A stretch of DNA of 46,004 nt from an uncultured Bacteroidota bacterium. GTDB lineage: Bacteria; Bacteroidota; Bacteroidia; Chitinophagales; Saprospiraceae. The notes beneath the pieces were generated by a model, which saw only the letters and a list, made by a program, of their open reading frames with translations, was not told where the DNA came from and did not search any database. The stretch spans positions 1 through 46,004 of the forward strand of contig CAIZLM010000198.1 in the NCBI GenBank assembly GCA_903933805.1. Reading direction: 5' to 3'. Positions 33,411 to 42,548 of this stretch are shown in pieces. The position numbers were made by a program, and so were the translations under genes. Within the stretch, counting starts at the first letter, position 1. Each line of letters opens with the position of its first letter.

Positions 33411-34433
33411 ATGAAAATTTTGATCATTGGTCAAGGAATCGCTGGTACAATGCTAGCGCACATACTGGAGCGTGCAGGTGTTCAGGTTGTGGTGGCTGAA
33501 GCAAATTTACCGGGAAGATCCTCCGAGGTCGCTGCTGGCATTGTCAATCCCGTAACGGGCAAGCGTTTTGTGAAATCCTGGAGGTTGGATGATTTTTTTT
33601 TGGTTGCGCAGTACCACTATCGTGCGTTGGAGTCTTTGCTGGGTATTTCGGTTTGGGAAGAGCGGCCCATACTTCGGTTGCTTGCTACACCGGAAGAAAA
33701 AAACGATTGGGCAACGCGTTGTGCGCAGACAGATTATACGGAATACATGGGTGAGCGCCCAAACGCGGGCGCCTGGGCACCTTTCTTAAAACCGGGTTTT
33801 CACATTGGGGTAATACACAAAGCAGCGCGGGTAAATTTCCCCACCTTGCTCCATGCTTTTCGTGAGAAGGCCCGTATCAATGGTCAACTGATCGACACCC
33901 CCATACAATACGGAGATATTGAAACATTGCTGGGTGAATATGATCGTGTTGTATTTTGTGAGGGTTATCGTGCTTCAGAAAACCCTTATTTCCCAAATCT
34001 TCCCTGGCAGTTGGCCAAGGGAGAGGCCCTTTTGATTCGATTTCAGGATTCCAGGGCAAACCAAGTCCACGATATGTTGAAAAAAACTTCGTTGATTGCA
34101 CCTTTGGGTGATGGATTGTTTTGGGCGGGCGGTTCTTATCAATGGCACTATCCGGATCTTGATCCGAGTCTTGGTGAGCGGGATTATATTTTACAGCGCT
34201 TGGGGGAAATGTTGCAAGCACCGTTTGAGGTGGTAGGCCATGTTGCCGGTGTTCGACCTTCGGTGAAAGATAGAAGGCCTTTTTTGGGGGAAAGTCAGGT
34301 GCTTTCCAGGGTTTATATTTTCAATGGATTGGGCACAAAAGGTGCACTGCTGGCCCCATTTTGGGCCGAACACCTCGCGGATCATTTGTTGAAAGGCACA
34401 CCGTTGGATACGACTGTGGCTGTCGGACGTTGA
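33411..34433 (+). CDS. FAD-dependent oxidoreductase (DAO family)
   Basis: A 340-residue flavoprotein of the D-amino acid oxidase/glycine oxidase fold. The N-terminal dinucleotide-binding motif is IIGQGIAGTMLAH (about 4-17), followed by SSEVAAGIVNPVTGKRF that lies near the flavin, and the C-terminal GVRPSVKDRRPFLG and NGLGTKGALLAP. Related to ThiO and the MnmC oxidase domain, but the substrate is open. Confidence 0.85.
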   Translation: MKILIIGQGIAGTMLAHILERAGVQVVVAEANLPGRSSEVAAGIVNPVTGKRFVKSWRLDDFFLVAQYHYRALESLLGISVWEERPILRLLATPEEKNDWATRCAQTDYTEYMGERPNAGAWAPFLKPGFHIGVIHKAARVNFPTLLHAFREKARINGQLIDTPIQYGDIETLLGEYDRVVFCEGYRASENPYFPNLPWQLAKGEALLIRFQDSRANQVHDMLKKTSLIAPLGDGLFWAGGSYQWHYPDLDPSLGERDYILQRLGEMLQAPFEVVGHVAGVRPSVKDRRPFLGESQVLSRVYIFNGLGTKGALLAPFWAEHLADHLLKGTPLDTTVAVGR

Positions 34434-34445
34434 ATAGGGAATGTA

Positions 34446-35387
34446 TTAGGTTTTATCGCCAAAGTCTTCGTACACCACTGCACGATCGACTTTATCGGGC
34501 AATGGTCCGAAATGTGCGAGTTTTAATTCTGCCATTTTACGGCCAGCCAGCGCGCACTCCAACAAAGTACGTCCATCAAGTTTTGCTGTGAGATAGCCCG
34601 ACCAGAAAGCATCACCTGCTCCGGTTGTATCCTTAACTTCAACATTTCGAGCAGGAAGAAAGTGTTTTTCATCACTGTTTCCTACCCAACAGCCATTTTC
34701 CCCGAGGGTATAGCAGATTTCAGTGGCGCCCATTTTCAAAAAATGATCCATAACGGCTTCTGGAGCCGGCGCATCACCTTCATAAAGCCGCGACCAATCG
34801 ACGTCACTTATTTTCACCAAGGTATTAAGGCGGCAAAGTTCAGCCATCACCCGCTGTGCATCCCTCCTGTCCGGCCAGATTTTAGCGGCATAATTGGCAT
34901 CAATGCTGAGTTGACAACCGGCTCTTTTTGCTTTTTCTGCAGCTTGTAGGATCACTTGTTGTGCCGGTTGTTTGCTGAGAGCAAAACAAGTGGTGTGGAA
35001 AATACCAATTTCTTCAAATCGTTGAAAAGGAAACTGGCGAATTGAAAGCTGGAAATCTGCACCTCGGTAGGCTTGAAAGTTGGAAACACTTGCCGAACGG
35101 GTTACCAAAATCAGGGTGGTGGGCTCCTCCACTTGTGTGACATAGGTCACATCGACACCCAAACGAGCTACATAATTTCGGAGTACATTACCCATGTCGT
35201 CGTTTCCGATGCATGCAGCCAACATGGTGTTGTTGTCCAAACGAGCCATATTCATCGCTAGATTTGCAGGGCTTCCACCGGGTATCCGTTTGAAAAGGGA
35301 CGCCTCGTCGAGTGTTTGTACAAATTCTGCGGTAATCAGGTCAACAAGCAGTTCTCCTGCTGAAAGTATGTCTATCGGTCTGCGCAT
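34446..35387 (-). CDS. PfkB-family carbohydrate kinase (fructokinase-like)
   Basis: A 313-residue sugar kinase. Features: ILSAGELLVDLI at the N-terminus, the GG motif PGGSPANLAMNMARL (PfkB signature 1) and DTTGAGDAFWSGYL (signature 2, catalytic Asp and anion hole) near the C-terminus. Fructose is the commonest substrate of such sequences; ribose or other sugars are possible. The ATG was chosen over a TTG 42 bases upstream. A TATCTTCG box (one mismatch) lies at 35508-35501. Confidence 0.88.
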   Translation of the reverse strand: MRRPIDILSAGELLVDLITAEFVQTLDEASLFKRIPGGSPANLAMNMARLDNNTMLAACIGNDDMGNVLRNYVARLGVDVTYVTQVEEPTTLILVTRSASVSNFQAYRGADFQLSIRQFPFQRFEEIGIFHTTCFALSKQPAQQVILQAAEKAKRAGCQLSIDANYAAKIWPDRRDAQRVMAELCRLNTLVKISDVDWSRLYEGDAPAPEAVMDHFLKMGATEICYTLGENGCWVGNSDEKHFLPARNVEVKDTTGAGDAFWSGYLTAKLDGRTLLECALAGRKMAELKLAHFGPLPDKVDRAVVYEDFGDKT

Positions 35388-35611
35388 ATCGATAAAATGG
35401 CCGTGGCTCAAATAAAATTGGGGTAACAAGTTTGGTATTAAATTGAATGACAGACACTTATTTCAATTCATGAACCAGTGAATCATTCAATTCAAGGCCG
35501 CGAAGATACGATGATTTTACTCGTATTGGTCAGCTGGTTACATATTTTCGGACGTTTGCTTGGTGGACGACACGGAAGTTGGTTAAGTTTGAGGCGTAAT
35601 AAAAGAATCCA

Positions 35612-36709
35612 ATGGAGGAGCCCAAAGTTCAGTACTCGAAGGCCCAAGAAACTTTTTTCTGGGCGGATCGCTTGCGCAATATAGCTACGGTGATGGTGAT
35701 TGCCATCCATGTGGCGGCACCAGTGGCGCATGTTCCCACCGATATACACTCGTTTTGGTGGTGGGTCGGCAATTTTTGGAATTCCATCAGTCGCCCAGGG
35801 GTGCCGTTATTTGTGATGTTGAGCGGATTTTTATTGTTGGGGAAAGACTATCCTTTGGCAATTTTTTTAAAAAAGCGCTTTTCCAAGGTCGTGGTGCCGG
35901 CTTTGTTTTGGATGTGTGTTTATTCGTTTTATGGTTATTTGGGTAAAGGAAGTCCTGCTACAGTTGGGGAGGCATTGAGAAACATCGTCATCAGCCCTGT
36001 TCATTACCACTTGTGGTTTATTTACCTCATCATAGGGCTGTATCTGGTATATCCCGTGTTGCGGCCTTGGGTGAAGTCAGCTGATGAGCGCGACTTTCTG
36101 TATTTTTTCACCATGTGCATGATTGGCACTTGGTGTTACAAGATTTTGGCCTTGTTTTTCAACCTCCATATTGGTGTTTATTTTGAACTTTTTTCCAACA
36201 ATTGCGGCTATTTTGTACTGGGGTATTACCTTGGAACGAAAGGTGCGAGTGGGGAGGGTCGTGAAACAGACAGGATTGGAGCTTGGCGTCTTTCTCAGCG
36301 GCAGTTGGTATTGCTGGGCTTTGGTTTGGTCGTATTGGGTACCGCCGGAACAGCCATTTGCTCGTATGTCGTCAATCTTGGTTTTGTGCCGGGCACACAA
36401 TTCAATGTCTTTTTCTACGACTATTTAACGCCAAACGTCGGTATTTCAGCGATGGGCTGGTTTCTGATGGTGCGTTTTGGTCTGAATAAAAGTGCGCTGT
36501 TGGATGTTGAAAAAGAGTTTGCGGCGGCCAGTTTTGGTATTTATTTCGCCCACGTATTGGTGATGGATTGGTGGGGGCAATGTGGTTATTGGCACAGTGG
36601 TCAGCATCCTTTCAAAGGTATACCAGTGTTGATTGGATTGGTGGTAGCGATGACATTTATGTTTGTCATGCTCTTGCGGTGCATGCCAGGAGGAAAAAGA
36701 ATAACCTGA
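35612..36709 (+). CDS. acyltransferase-3 family membrane protein
   Basis: A 365-residue polytopic protein with about ten membrane segments. The N-terminal RLRNIATVMVIAIHVAAPV contains the catalytic His of the acyltransferase-3 (OafA/WecH) family and SRPGVPLFVMLSGFLLL is its second signature. Such proteins acetylate or succinylate cell-surface sugars. No polysaccharide cluster is nearby, so the target is unknown. Confidence 0.88.
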   Translation: MEEPKVQYSKAQETFFWADRLRNIATVMVIAIHVAAPVAHVPTDIHSFWWWVGNFWNSISRPGVPLFVMLSGFLLLGKDYPLAIFLKKRFSKVVVPALFWMCVYSFYGYLGKGSPATVGEALRNIVISPVHYHLWFIYLIIGLYLVYPVLRPWVKSADERDFLYFFTMCMIGTWCYKILALFFNLHIGVYFELFSNNCGYFVLGYYLGTKGASGEGRETDRIGAWRLSQRQLVLLGFGLVVLGTAGTAICSYVVNLGFVPGTQFNVFFYDYLTPNVGISAMGWFLMVRFGLNKSALLDVEKEFAAASFGIYFAHVLVMDWWGQCGYWHSGQHPFKGIPVLIGLVVAMTFMFVMLLRCMPGGKRIT

Positions 36710-36759
36710 AATAGCAGACAATCATTTTGGCAAAATACGATGTGTTGTGTGGATGGGCT

Positions 36760-36767
36760 TACCTTTG
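36760..36767 (+). promoter_or_regulatory. -7 promoter box of the MFS transporter gene
   Basis: TACCTTTG, exact TAnnTTTG match, 27 bases before the ATG at 36795. Confidence 0.6.
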
Positions 36768-36794
36768 TAGGCCACTAATTGTTGTTGAGCCTTC

Positions 36795-38018
36795 ATGATG
36801 AACCAATTTTTCACGCATTGGCGGAGTTCCTACCAAGGAATTCCCAAAGAGATTTGGTTTTTATCCCTGATCACGCTTGTCAACAAGTGTGGCTCCATGA
36901 TCATTGTATTCATCACGCTTTATCTGACCCAGGAGCTACACTATCACATTCGGGAGGCTGGCTACACGATGATGTTTTTTGGATTGGGTGGGCTGGTTGG
37001 TGCATATATTGGGGGGCGTTTGACCGACAGGTTGGGCAGTTTTCCGGTTCAATTTTGGAGTCTAATGGTCAACGGTGTGGTGTTGATGTTGATGTTACAC
37101 ATTCGGGATTTTGGGATGATGTGTGGCGCTGTTTTTTTTCTTTCCTTGATTTCTGAATCATTCCGGCCGGCCAATTCTGTCGCCATCGCAAACCATTGTA
37201 CCGCGGAAACACGCACGCGGTCTATATCGCTGTATAGAATGGCTGCCAACCTAGGATGGGCTGTTGCGCCGGCGATCGGCGGAGTTTTGGTGGCTTTTGG
37301 GTGGTCTTGGTTGTTTTGGGTAGATGGGTTGACTTGTATATTAGCGGCCATTTTTCTTTATTGGCTGTTACCACCGAAGCCATTTCACCGACATAAGCCC
37401 TCAGAGCAGGAGTTCGACGAGCCGATTGAAAGGCGAAAATCCCCGTACCGCGATCGTAAATTTGTCTGGTTTTCGATATTAACCGTCTTGAATGCCATGG
37501 TATTCATGCAATTGTTGTGGATCATTCCTGTTTTCTGGAAAACGCAATTTGGATGGAACGAAACCACAGTGGGTTTGATGAGCGCACTGAATGGCGTATT
37601 TGTTTTTCTGATAGAGATGCCGTTGGTACACCAATTGGAAGGCAAACGCAATCCGATGGATTACGTTCGGGTAGGTTTATTGTTCTACGCAGCCTCGTAC
37701 TTGTGTTTTCTACTGCCCCTAGGTTATACGGCATTGGGCTTGCTGTTCATCATTGCCATATCACTGGGGGAGATATTTGTGATGCCGTTTAGCAGCAATT
37801 TTGTTTTTGGGCGCGCCCTAGGCGCCTATCAGGGACAATACATGGCACTTTATGGAATTTCCTGGGGTGTTGCCAACACCTTGGCGCCACTGTATGGTAC
37901 GCAAGTAGTAGCTACTTATGGGTACAATACGTTGTGGGTGCTGTTGGCCATACAGGCTTGTGTTGTCTGGGTTGGTTTTTGGTTCCTTGACCGACTTTTT
38001 CCTGAAGAAATGGCGTGA
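36795..38018 (+). CDS. MFS transporter
   Basis: A 407-residue protein with twelve predicted hydrophobic segments and the cytoplasmic loop GGRLTDRLGS after helix 2, the MFS signature. The halves are linked by a charged loop (about 196-220). The family is drug/metabolite exporters of the YfcJ/MdtH kind, but the substrate cannot be inferred. A second ATG at 36798 is an alternative start. Confidence 0.88.
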   Translation: MMNQFFTHWRSSYQGIPKEIWFLSLITLVNKCGSMIIVFITLYLTQELHYHIREAGYTMMFFGLGGLVGAYIGGRLTDRLGSFPVQFWSLMVNGVVLMLMLHIRDFGMMCGAVFFLSLISESFRPANSVAIANHCTAETRTRSISLYRMAANLGWAVAPAIGGVLVAFGWSWLFWVDGLTCILAAIFLYWLLPPKPFHRHKPSEQEFDEPIERRKSPYRDRKFVWFSILTVLNAMVFMQLLWIIPVFWKTQFGWNETTVGLMSALNGVFVFLIEMPLVHQLEGKRNPMDYVRVGLLFYAASYLCFLLPLGYTALGLLFIIAISLGEIFVMPFSSNFVFGRALGAYQGQYMALYGISWGVANTLAPLYGTQVVATYGYNTLWVLLAIQACVVWVGFWFLDRLFPEEMA

Positions 38019-38032
38019 TGCCCTGCCATACA

Positions 38033-38090
38033 GAGGAGCGTGCTATTGCGGAAAATAAGTGCATCTATTTTCTGCAATAGCACGCTCCTC
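38033..38090. terminator. long bidirectional hairpin between convergent genes
   Basis: A perfect 17-bp outer stem (38033-38049 with 38074-38090) continued, after one wobble, by a 7-bp inner stem (GAAAATA/TATTTTC) and an 8-base loop. It lies between the MFS gene and the minus-strand barrel gene; there is no long T-run. Confidence 0.7.
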
Positions 38091-38103
38091 CAACCGTGGT
38101 TGC

Positions 38104-38703
38104 TCAATAATCCCTATCGGCCTTTAGGTTCAGAAACATTTTGAAACCCAAGGAACCGGAGATTATCTTAGCCTTGATGTGGTAATTCGCATCGAAGACA
38201 AATTCTACATTTTTAAACATATCTCGGATATAGAAATAGCCCAATTCTGCGCCCACGGTATAGTCGAGCCCGAATCCAGTGTCATCTAACACAACGCCGG
38301 GCTCCGTTTTGCGGGTATCAAAGTAATAGCGGATACCCGCTTTGCCCATGGCGGTGAAAGCAGCGCGCTTTGTTTTGGCGCATTGGTCACCGTTGGAGCG
38401 GTATTTGCCAGCGCCTGCTTCCAAGAGGGCGTAAGGAGTTGCCTGAAAGGATTTTTCGAAATCATCTGTTTTAGGATCAGCGGTCATATTGGCCCCAATA
38501 CCCAACCTGGCAACGCTCCAATGTGTTCCGACATTCAGGGCGAATCCCAAGCCGAGACCTGCCCGTTTGGTTGCTTGCTCCAAATTGGGAGATGTGACAT
38601 AAATACTGGGCACATCCAAAAATAGACGTGACTTGTTTTGCGCTATGGCCACGTAAAAAAATGACACGACAAACGCTGGTATTAGTAGATATTTTTTCAT
38701 CAC
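38104..38703 (-). CDS. probable outer-membrane beta-barrel protein
   Basis: A 199-residue exported protein: signal peptide to about residue 21 (VAIAQ), then alternating hydrophobic strands with glycine/aromatic pattern (GLGLGFALNVG, YALLEAGAGKY, GKAGIRYYFD, GAELGYFYI, ending GSLGFKMFLNL) as in small outer-membrane barrels. No named family recognised; the function is unknown. Confidence 0.7.
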   Translation of the reverse strand: MMKKYLLIPAFVVSFFYVAIAQNKSRLFLDVPSIYVTSPNLEQATKRAGLGLGFALNVGTHWSVARLGIGANMTADPKTDDFEKSFQATPYALLEAGAGKYRSNGDQCAKTKRAAFTAMGKAGIRYYFDTRKTEPGVVLDDTGFGLDYTVGAELGYFYIRDMFKNVEFVFDANYHIKAKIISGSLGFKMFLNLKADRDY

Positions 38704-38934
38704 ATTGATTGTTTACAACCACTTGGTTGACAAGCTTTGTGGCCAATAAGCCCACTTTGTTGTCTCTGAGGTGTTGTGGTTGGTTTCATATAAAAATGGG
38801 TCACAAGATACGCTTGCAGCCAGCATATCAGCGCAGTTTCGCCGACAACTTCATTTCAGCGACACAAATAAATACGTCTGGCAAAACCTATCGCCGAATT
38901 TTGGGTGTAACGTATTATTTTCGCGCTGCAAACA

Positions 38935-40611
38935 ATGATCATACCCATGGCAAAAAAAACATCCACCGCACAGCGCACCAAAGTTGCTGGTAATGCGAGC
39001 AACAACATACCTACAGAAAAATGGCTTCCTTGGGCGCTTGCCGCCCTCTCGTTGTTCCTTTTTTCCACAGGATTTAAGAACGAAATGTTGGCCATTGACG
39101 ACCATACAGCAACGATTGACAATCCTGCGGTCACCAATTTTGATATTTTTTCCAATTTTAACCTTGGCATGTACGCACCGCTTACTTGGTTGGGCTATGC
39201 CATTGCCTACCTGTTGGGGGAAGATAGCAGCTTTTGGTACCACGTTTTTAGCGCCTTGGTACATGCGGCGAATGTCGTGTTGGTGTTTCAGTTGTTTCGC
39301 CAACTGCATACGAGTTTAACGGTGGCAGGTTTTATCGCTTTTTTCTTTGCCATACACCCTTTACAAGTAGAGCCAGTGGCTTGGATTTCAGGCTTTAGCA
39401 CGCCACTTTATGCCATGTTTTACTTGCTTGCATTGCGCTTTTATGTTCGACACTCGTTGCAGGAGCAATTGGAAAAAAATTACTGGATGGCATTGGGCAT
39501 GTTCTTTCTCGCTTGTCTGTCAAAGTCAGCAGCTGTGGCGTTACCACTGACCTTGTTGGTGGTGGATTTATGGCTCAAGCGCGGTCAGAACAGGCGTATC
39601 TGGATCGAGAAAATTCCCTTTTTTGCGCTGTCCCTTGCTTTTGGAGCACTTACACTGGTTTCTCGCCAGCATGCGCCGCCTTTGGATCAGCCTGCAGATT
39701 TTAGTTTGCTGGATCGCGCGCTCATGGTGTGCCACACCATCTTGTTTTACTGGAAGATGATTGTCTTACCAACAGGGTTGAGTATTTGGTATCCTTTTGA
39801 AAAAACCAATGGCGCTTGGGGCTGGGCATATTATGCATCCCCCCTCCTGCTTGCGGCTATTTTGTACATTGCTTGGCGCATGCGGGCGTCAATGCCTGTG
39901 CTTTGGCTAGGCTTGTTGTTCTTTTTAACCAACGTAGTGCTGTCGTTGCCATGGGCCACGTTTGGTTCCTTTGAGTTGCGTTCCGACCGCTACAATTACG
40001 TGGCTTGTTTGGGGATATTCGCCATTATTACGGCACTTCCCACCTATTTTTCTCAAAAAAGACCCAATTTGGTTGGGCCCATGTGGGGGGTACTGGTCCT
40101 GTCAGGTGTAATATGGCTGTTCACCTCCGGTGCAAGGATCATGGAGTGGAAAGACACCATTACCCTCATAGACAGCGCTATAGCAACCAACGGGGACAAT
40201 TTTGGGAAGGCGTACCTATCGCGGGGTATTATTCTTGCTGATCAGGGAAAAGGTGATCCTGCACTCCAGGATTTCAACAAAGCGATTAATAAAAATGCAC
40301 TTTTGGTGGATGTTTACAAGTACCGTGGCAACATCATGGGGCTGAGGAAAAACTATGAACAGTCAGTATTTGATCTCACCAAATACATCGAGTACTTCCC
40401 GGAGGCATCCCCGGAAATATACAATCGTGGACTTTCATACGTGAATTTGGGCAAAGACACGGAAGCACTGGCAGATTTTAATCGATGCCTGGAAATAGAC
40501 AGTACTTTTACCCGGGCCTATCGCGCCCGTGGAAATACCTACCTGAAATTGGGGGAAACAGCAAAAGGTGATGCGGACTTACAGAAATATGATCGACTGA
40601 CAAAAAAGTGA
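38935..40611 (+). CDS. TMTC/PMT-like membrane glycosyltransferase with TPR domain
   Basis: A 558-residue protein. After a short basic start it has about ten membrane segments, with the first extracytoplasmic loop carrying IDDHTATIDNPAV (acidic residues as in GT-C enzymes) and the segments HPLQVEPVAWISG and CLSKSAAVALP. The C-terminal part (about 410-558) is a row of about four TPR units (DNFGKAYLSRGIILADQGKG, AYRARGNTYLKLG). This layout matches the TMTC-type O-mannosyltransferases and the bacterial proteins related to them. Second GT-C-like protein in the window. An ATG four codons downstream is also possible. Confidence 0.8.
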   Translation: MIIPMAKKTSTAQRTKVAGNASNNIPTEKWLPWALAALSLFLFSTGFKNEMLAIDDHTATIDNPAVTNFDIFSNFNLGMYAPLTWLGYAIAYLLGEDSSFWYHVFSALVHAANVVLVFQLFRQLHTSLTVAGFIAFFFAIHPLQVEPVAWISGFSTPLYAMFYLLALRFYVRHSLQEQLEKNYWMALGMFFLACLSKSAAVALPLTLLVVDLWLKRGQNRRIWIEKIPFFALSLAFGALTLVSRQHAPPLDQPADFSLLDRALMVCHTILFYWKMIVLPTGLSIWYPFEKTNGAWGWAYYASPLLLAAILYIAWRMRASMPVLWLGLLFFLTNVVLSLPWATFGSFELRSDRYNYVACLGIFAIITALPTYFSQKRPNLVGPMWGVLVLSGVIWLFTSGARIMEWKDTITLIDSAIATNGDNFGKAYLSRGIILADQGKGDPALQDFNKAINKNALLVDVYKYRGNIMGLRKNYEQSVFDLTKYIEYFPEASPEIYNRGLSYVNLGKDTEALADFNRCLEIDSTFTRAYRARGNTYLKLGETAKGDADLQKYDRLTKK

Positions 40612-40627
40612 TTTCCAGTGTTGTTGG

Positions 40628-40661
40628 CAAAAAAAATCAGCCCTGCATTGCGCAGGGCTGA
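40628..40661 (-). terminator. intrinsic terminator of the HtrA gene
   Basis: Perfect 10-bp stem TCAGCCCTGC / GCAGGGCTGA, followed on the minus strand by eight Ts. It lies about 65 bp after the HtrA stop. Confidence 0.85.
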
Positions 40662-40726
40662 CACATCAAAACAAAACGAAAAACCAACTTTTTTTTTGTT
40701 TAGTAAGACAAATGAGGCAATAGTGA

Positions 40727-41878
40727 TTAATTCCCTTCCACCTTACTTCTTAAACGAACGGGAATTTCCTGCGTTTTATTGTTTCGAACAACGGAGAGCA
40801 CCAAGGTTTCACCCACTTGTGATCGGCCAATTTGCTCTAAAAGTTCCGCTGTGGATGTTACAAGTTTGCCATTTGCCTTGGTAATGATGTCGTTTTCCAA
40901 CACACCTGATTTGGAAGCGGACCCTTCTGCATCCAAGTCAACAATAACAGCACCCTGAACAAATTCCAAATTTAGCTCTTTGGCGACATTAGAATCCATT
41001 GTCGCAACATTTACACCGAGGTAAGCTCTTCTGTATTCGCCGTATTTCATCAGGTCATCGGCGATACGTTTCACCAGGTTCACCGGAATGGCAAAGGAAT
41101 AACCTGCGAACACCCCTGTTGGCGTGGCAATTGCAGAGTTGATACCAATCAGGCGGCCATTAACATCTACCAATGCACCACCTGAATTTCCGGGGTTGAC
41201 CGCAGCATCCGTCTGAATGAATGATTCAATGGCTTTACCGCCTTTAATAATGTCGATGTCGCGACCTTTGGCACTTATGATCCCTGCTGTAACCGTGGAG
41301 GTTAAGTCAAAGGGGTTGCCGACAGCCAATGCCCATTCACCTACCCGCACATCATCTGAGTTGCCCAGTTCGATGGCTGGCAGGTCACCGGCGTCTATCT
41401 TAATAACAGCCATATCGGTGTTGGGATCGCGTCCTACCAACCGAGCTTTAAACTCCCGGTTGTCGTGCAGTGTGACTTCATATTCATCGGCAAATTCCAC
41501 CACGTGGTTATTGGTTAGAATATAGCCATCAGCGGTGTAAATCACGCCGGAACCCGATCCGGAGCGCGGTTGTTGCTGGTAGCCGTAGCCTTGTCCGAAA
41601 AAGTATTCAAAGGGGTCGGAGTAGCGTTGATTTCGTTGTCGTTGGGTGGCAGATTCCCTACTTTCAGAGGCTTTGATGTGCACCACGGCCGCCATGGATT
41701 TTTCTGCGGCTTTGGTAAAATCAAACGGAACGGGTGCGGAACCATAATTTACTTGCCGCGTATAAGTTTGAGTGGGCGGTGGCGCTGTCTCGGCTTTGTT
41801 TTTCAATATGTTTGACGCAGCAAACGTAACCAAGCCACCCGCGGCGCCGGCAAGCAATGTTGACCAAATTCTGTGCAT
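40727..41878 (-). CDS. HtrA/Deg-family serine protease
   Basis: A 383-residue periplasmic or membrane-anchored protease. An N-terminal hydrophobic segment (about 5-23) serves as signal or anchor, then a trypsin-like domain with the catalytic triad His125 (TNNHVV), Asp155 (NTDMAV) and Ser232 (GNSGGA), and one PDZ domain (about 280-375, with YLGVNVATMD). The length with a single PDZ fits DegS/HhoB-like members; DegP has two. It degrades misfolded envelope proteins or acts in signalling. Confidence 0.92.
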   Translation of the reverse strand: MHRIWSTLLAGAAGGLVTFAASNILKNKAETAPPPTQTYTRQVNYGSAPVPFDFTKAAEKSMAAVVHIKASESRESATQRQRNQRYSDPFEYFFGQGYGYQQQPRSGSGSGVIYTADGYILTNNHVVEFADEYEVTLHDNREFKARLVGRDPNTDMAVIKIDAGDLPAIELGNSDDVRVGEWALAVGNPFDLTSTVTAGIISAKGRDIDIIKGGKAIESFIQTDAAVNPGNSGGALVDVNGRLIGINSAIATPTGVFAGYSFAIPVNLVKRIADDLMKYGEYRRAYLGVNVATMDSNVAKELNLEFVQGAVIVDLDAEGSASKSGVLENDIITKANGKLVTSTAELLEQIGRSQVGETLVLSVVRNNKTQEIPVRLRSKVEGN

Positions 41879-41978
41879 AGCGTAAATAAGTTAAATGTTG
41901 TTGAATGGGTAAACTACAAAGAGGTGCAATGACAGGCCGAAAAAAATCCGTTTTTCGCCGACCAGCGCAAATTCTTTT

Positions 41979-42129
41979 GTAACTGGTTAGCGTGGTCGCG
42001 CCTGAGACAAAAAAGAGGCCATTTTTTGCCAGACGAAGCGGATTTTTGTAGGCCGTAGCAGCGCTACGGTCAAAAAAATCTGCGAAGTATGGCGGAAAAT
42101 GGGCCTCTTTGGGCCCACTAATCAGTTAT
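41979..42129 (-). mobile_element. MITE-like palindrome, copy W (long, right end shortened)
   Basis: A 151-bp copy with left end GTAACTGGTTAGCGTGG, an intact centre CCGTAGCAGCGCTACGG and a right arm that lost about 12 bp before CTAATCAGTTAT. Flanks match 6 of 8 but are low-complexity. It occupies the 670-bp gap between HtrA and the HD-domain gene. Confidence 0.85.
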
Positions 42130-42173
42130 AATTTTTTTTAAACCTAGGCTACAAAATTATGCTTCTTTGAGCG

Positions 42174-42215
42174 AATAATGGCCGCTTTTTTGTCGCAATT
42201 AAGACGACCTAGGTA
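42174..42215 (+). repeat. degenerate MITE fragment
   Basis: ATAATGGCCGCTTTTTTGTC followed by a distorted AAGACGACCTAGGTAG resembles the right arm of a long copy. Between this and copy Y (42216-42377) nothing else is evident. Confidence 0.35.
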
Positions 42216-42377
42216 GTCAAGGTGGATGAATAATGGCAATCAAAACACAACATTTAAACGCAAAAAATGCCTTGTTGCTGTTGAAATACCTTACTTTAAC
42301 GCCGCGTTAACCAATTGCCATTTTGGATCAATAATCTCCAAACACAATGGGTGAAAATGGGCCTAATTTTGTAAAAG

Positions 42378-42454
42378 GTAACTGGTTAGGTGGTCGCGGC
42401 TGAGACAAAAAATGGACCTTTTTGGGCCAGACAGCTTGGTACCTAAGCAGTTAT
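42378..42454 (-). mobile_element. MITE-like palindrome, copy Y (short)
   Basis: A 77-bp copy with ends GTAACTGGTTAGGTGGTCGC and ACCTAAGCAGTTAT. Flanks TGTAAAAG and TGTAAAAT match at 7 of 8. Confidence 0.85.
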
Positions 42455-42548
42455 TGTAAAATTTTAATGCACGGTCTAAAGGGCTGCTGCTTTACTTTAC
42501 GTGTATCCTCTTTTCAACCAAACACCATAAATACGCCATCACCTGCAC

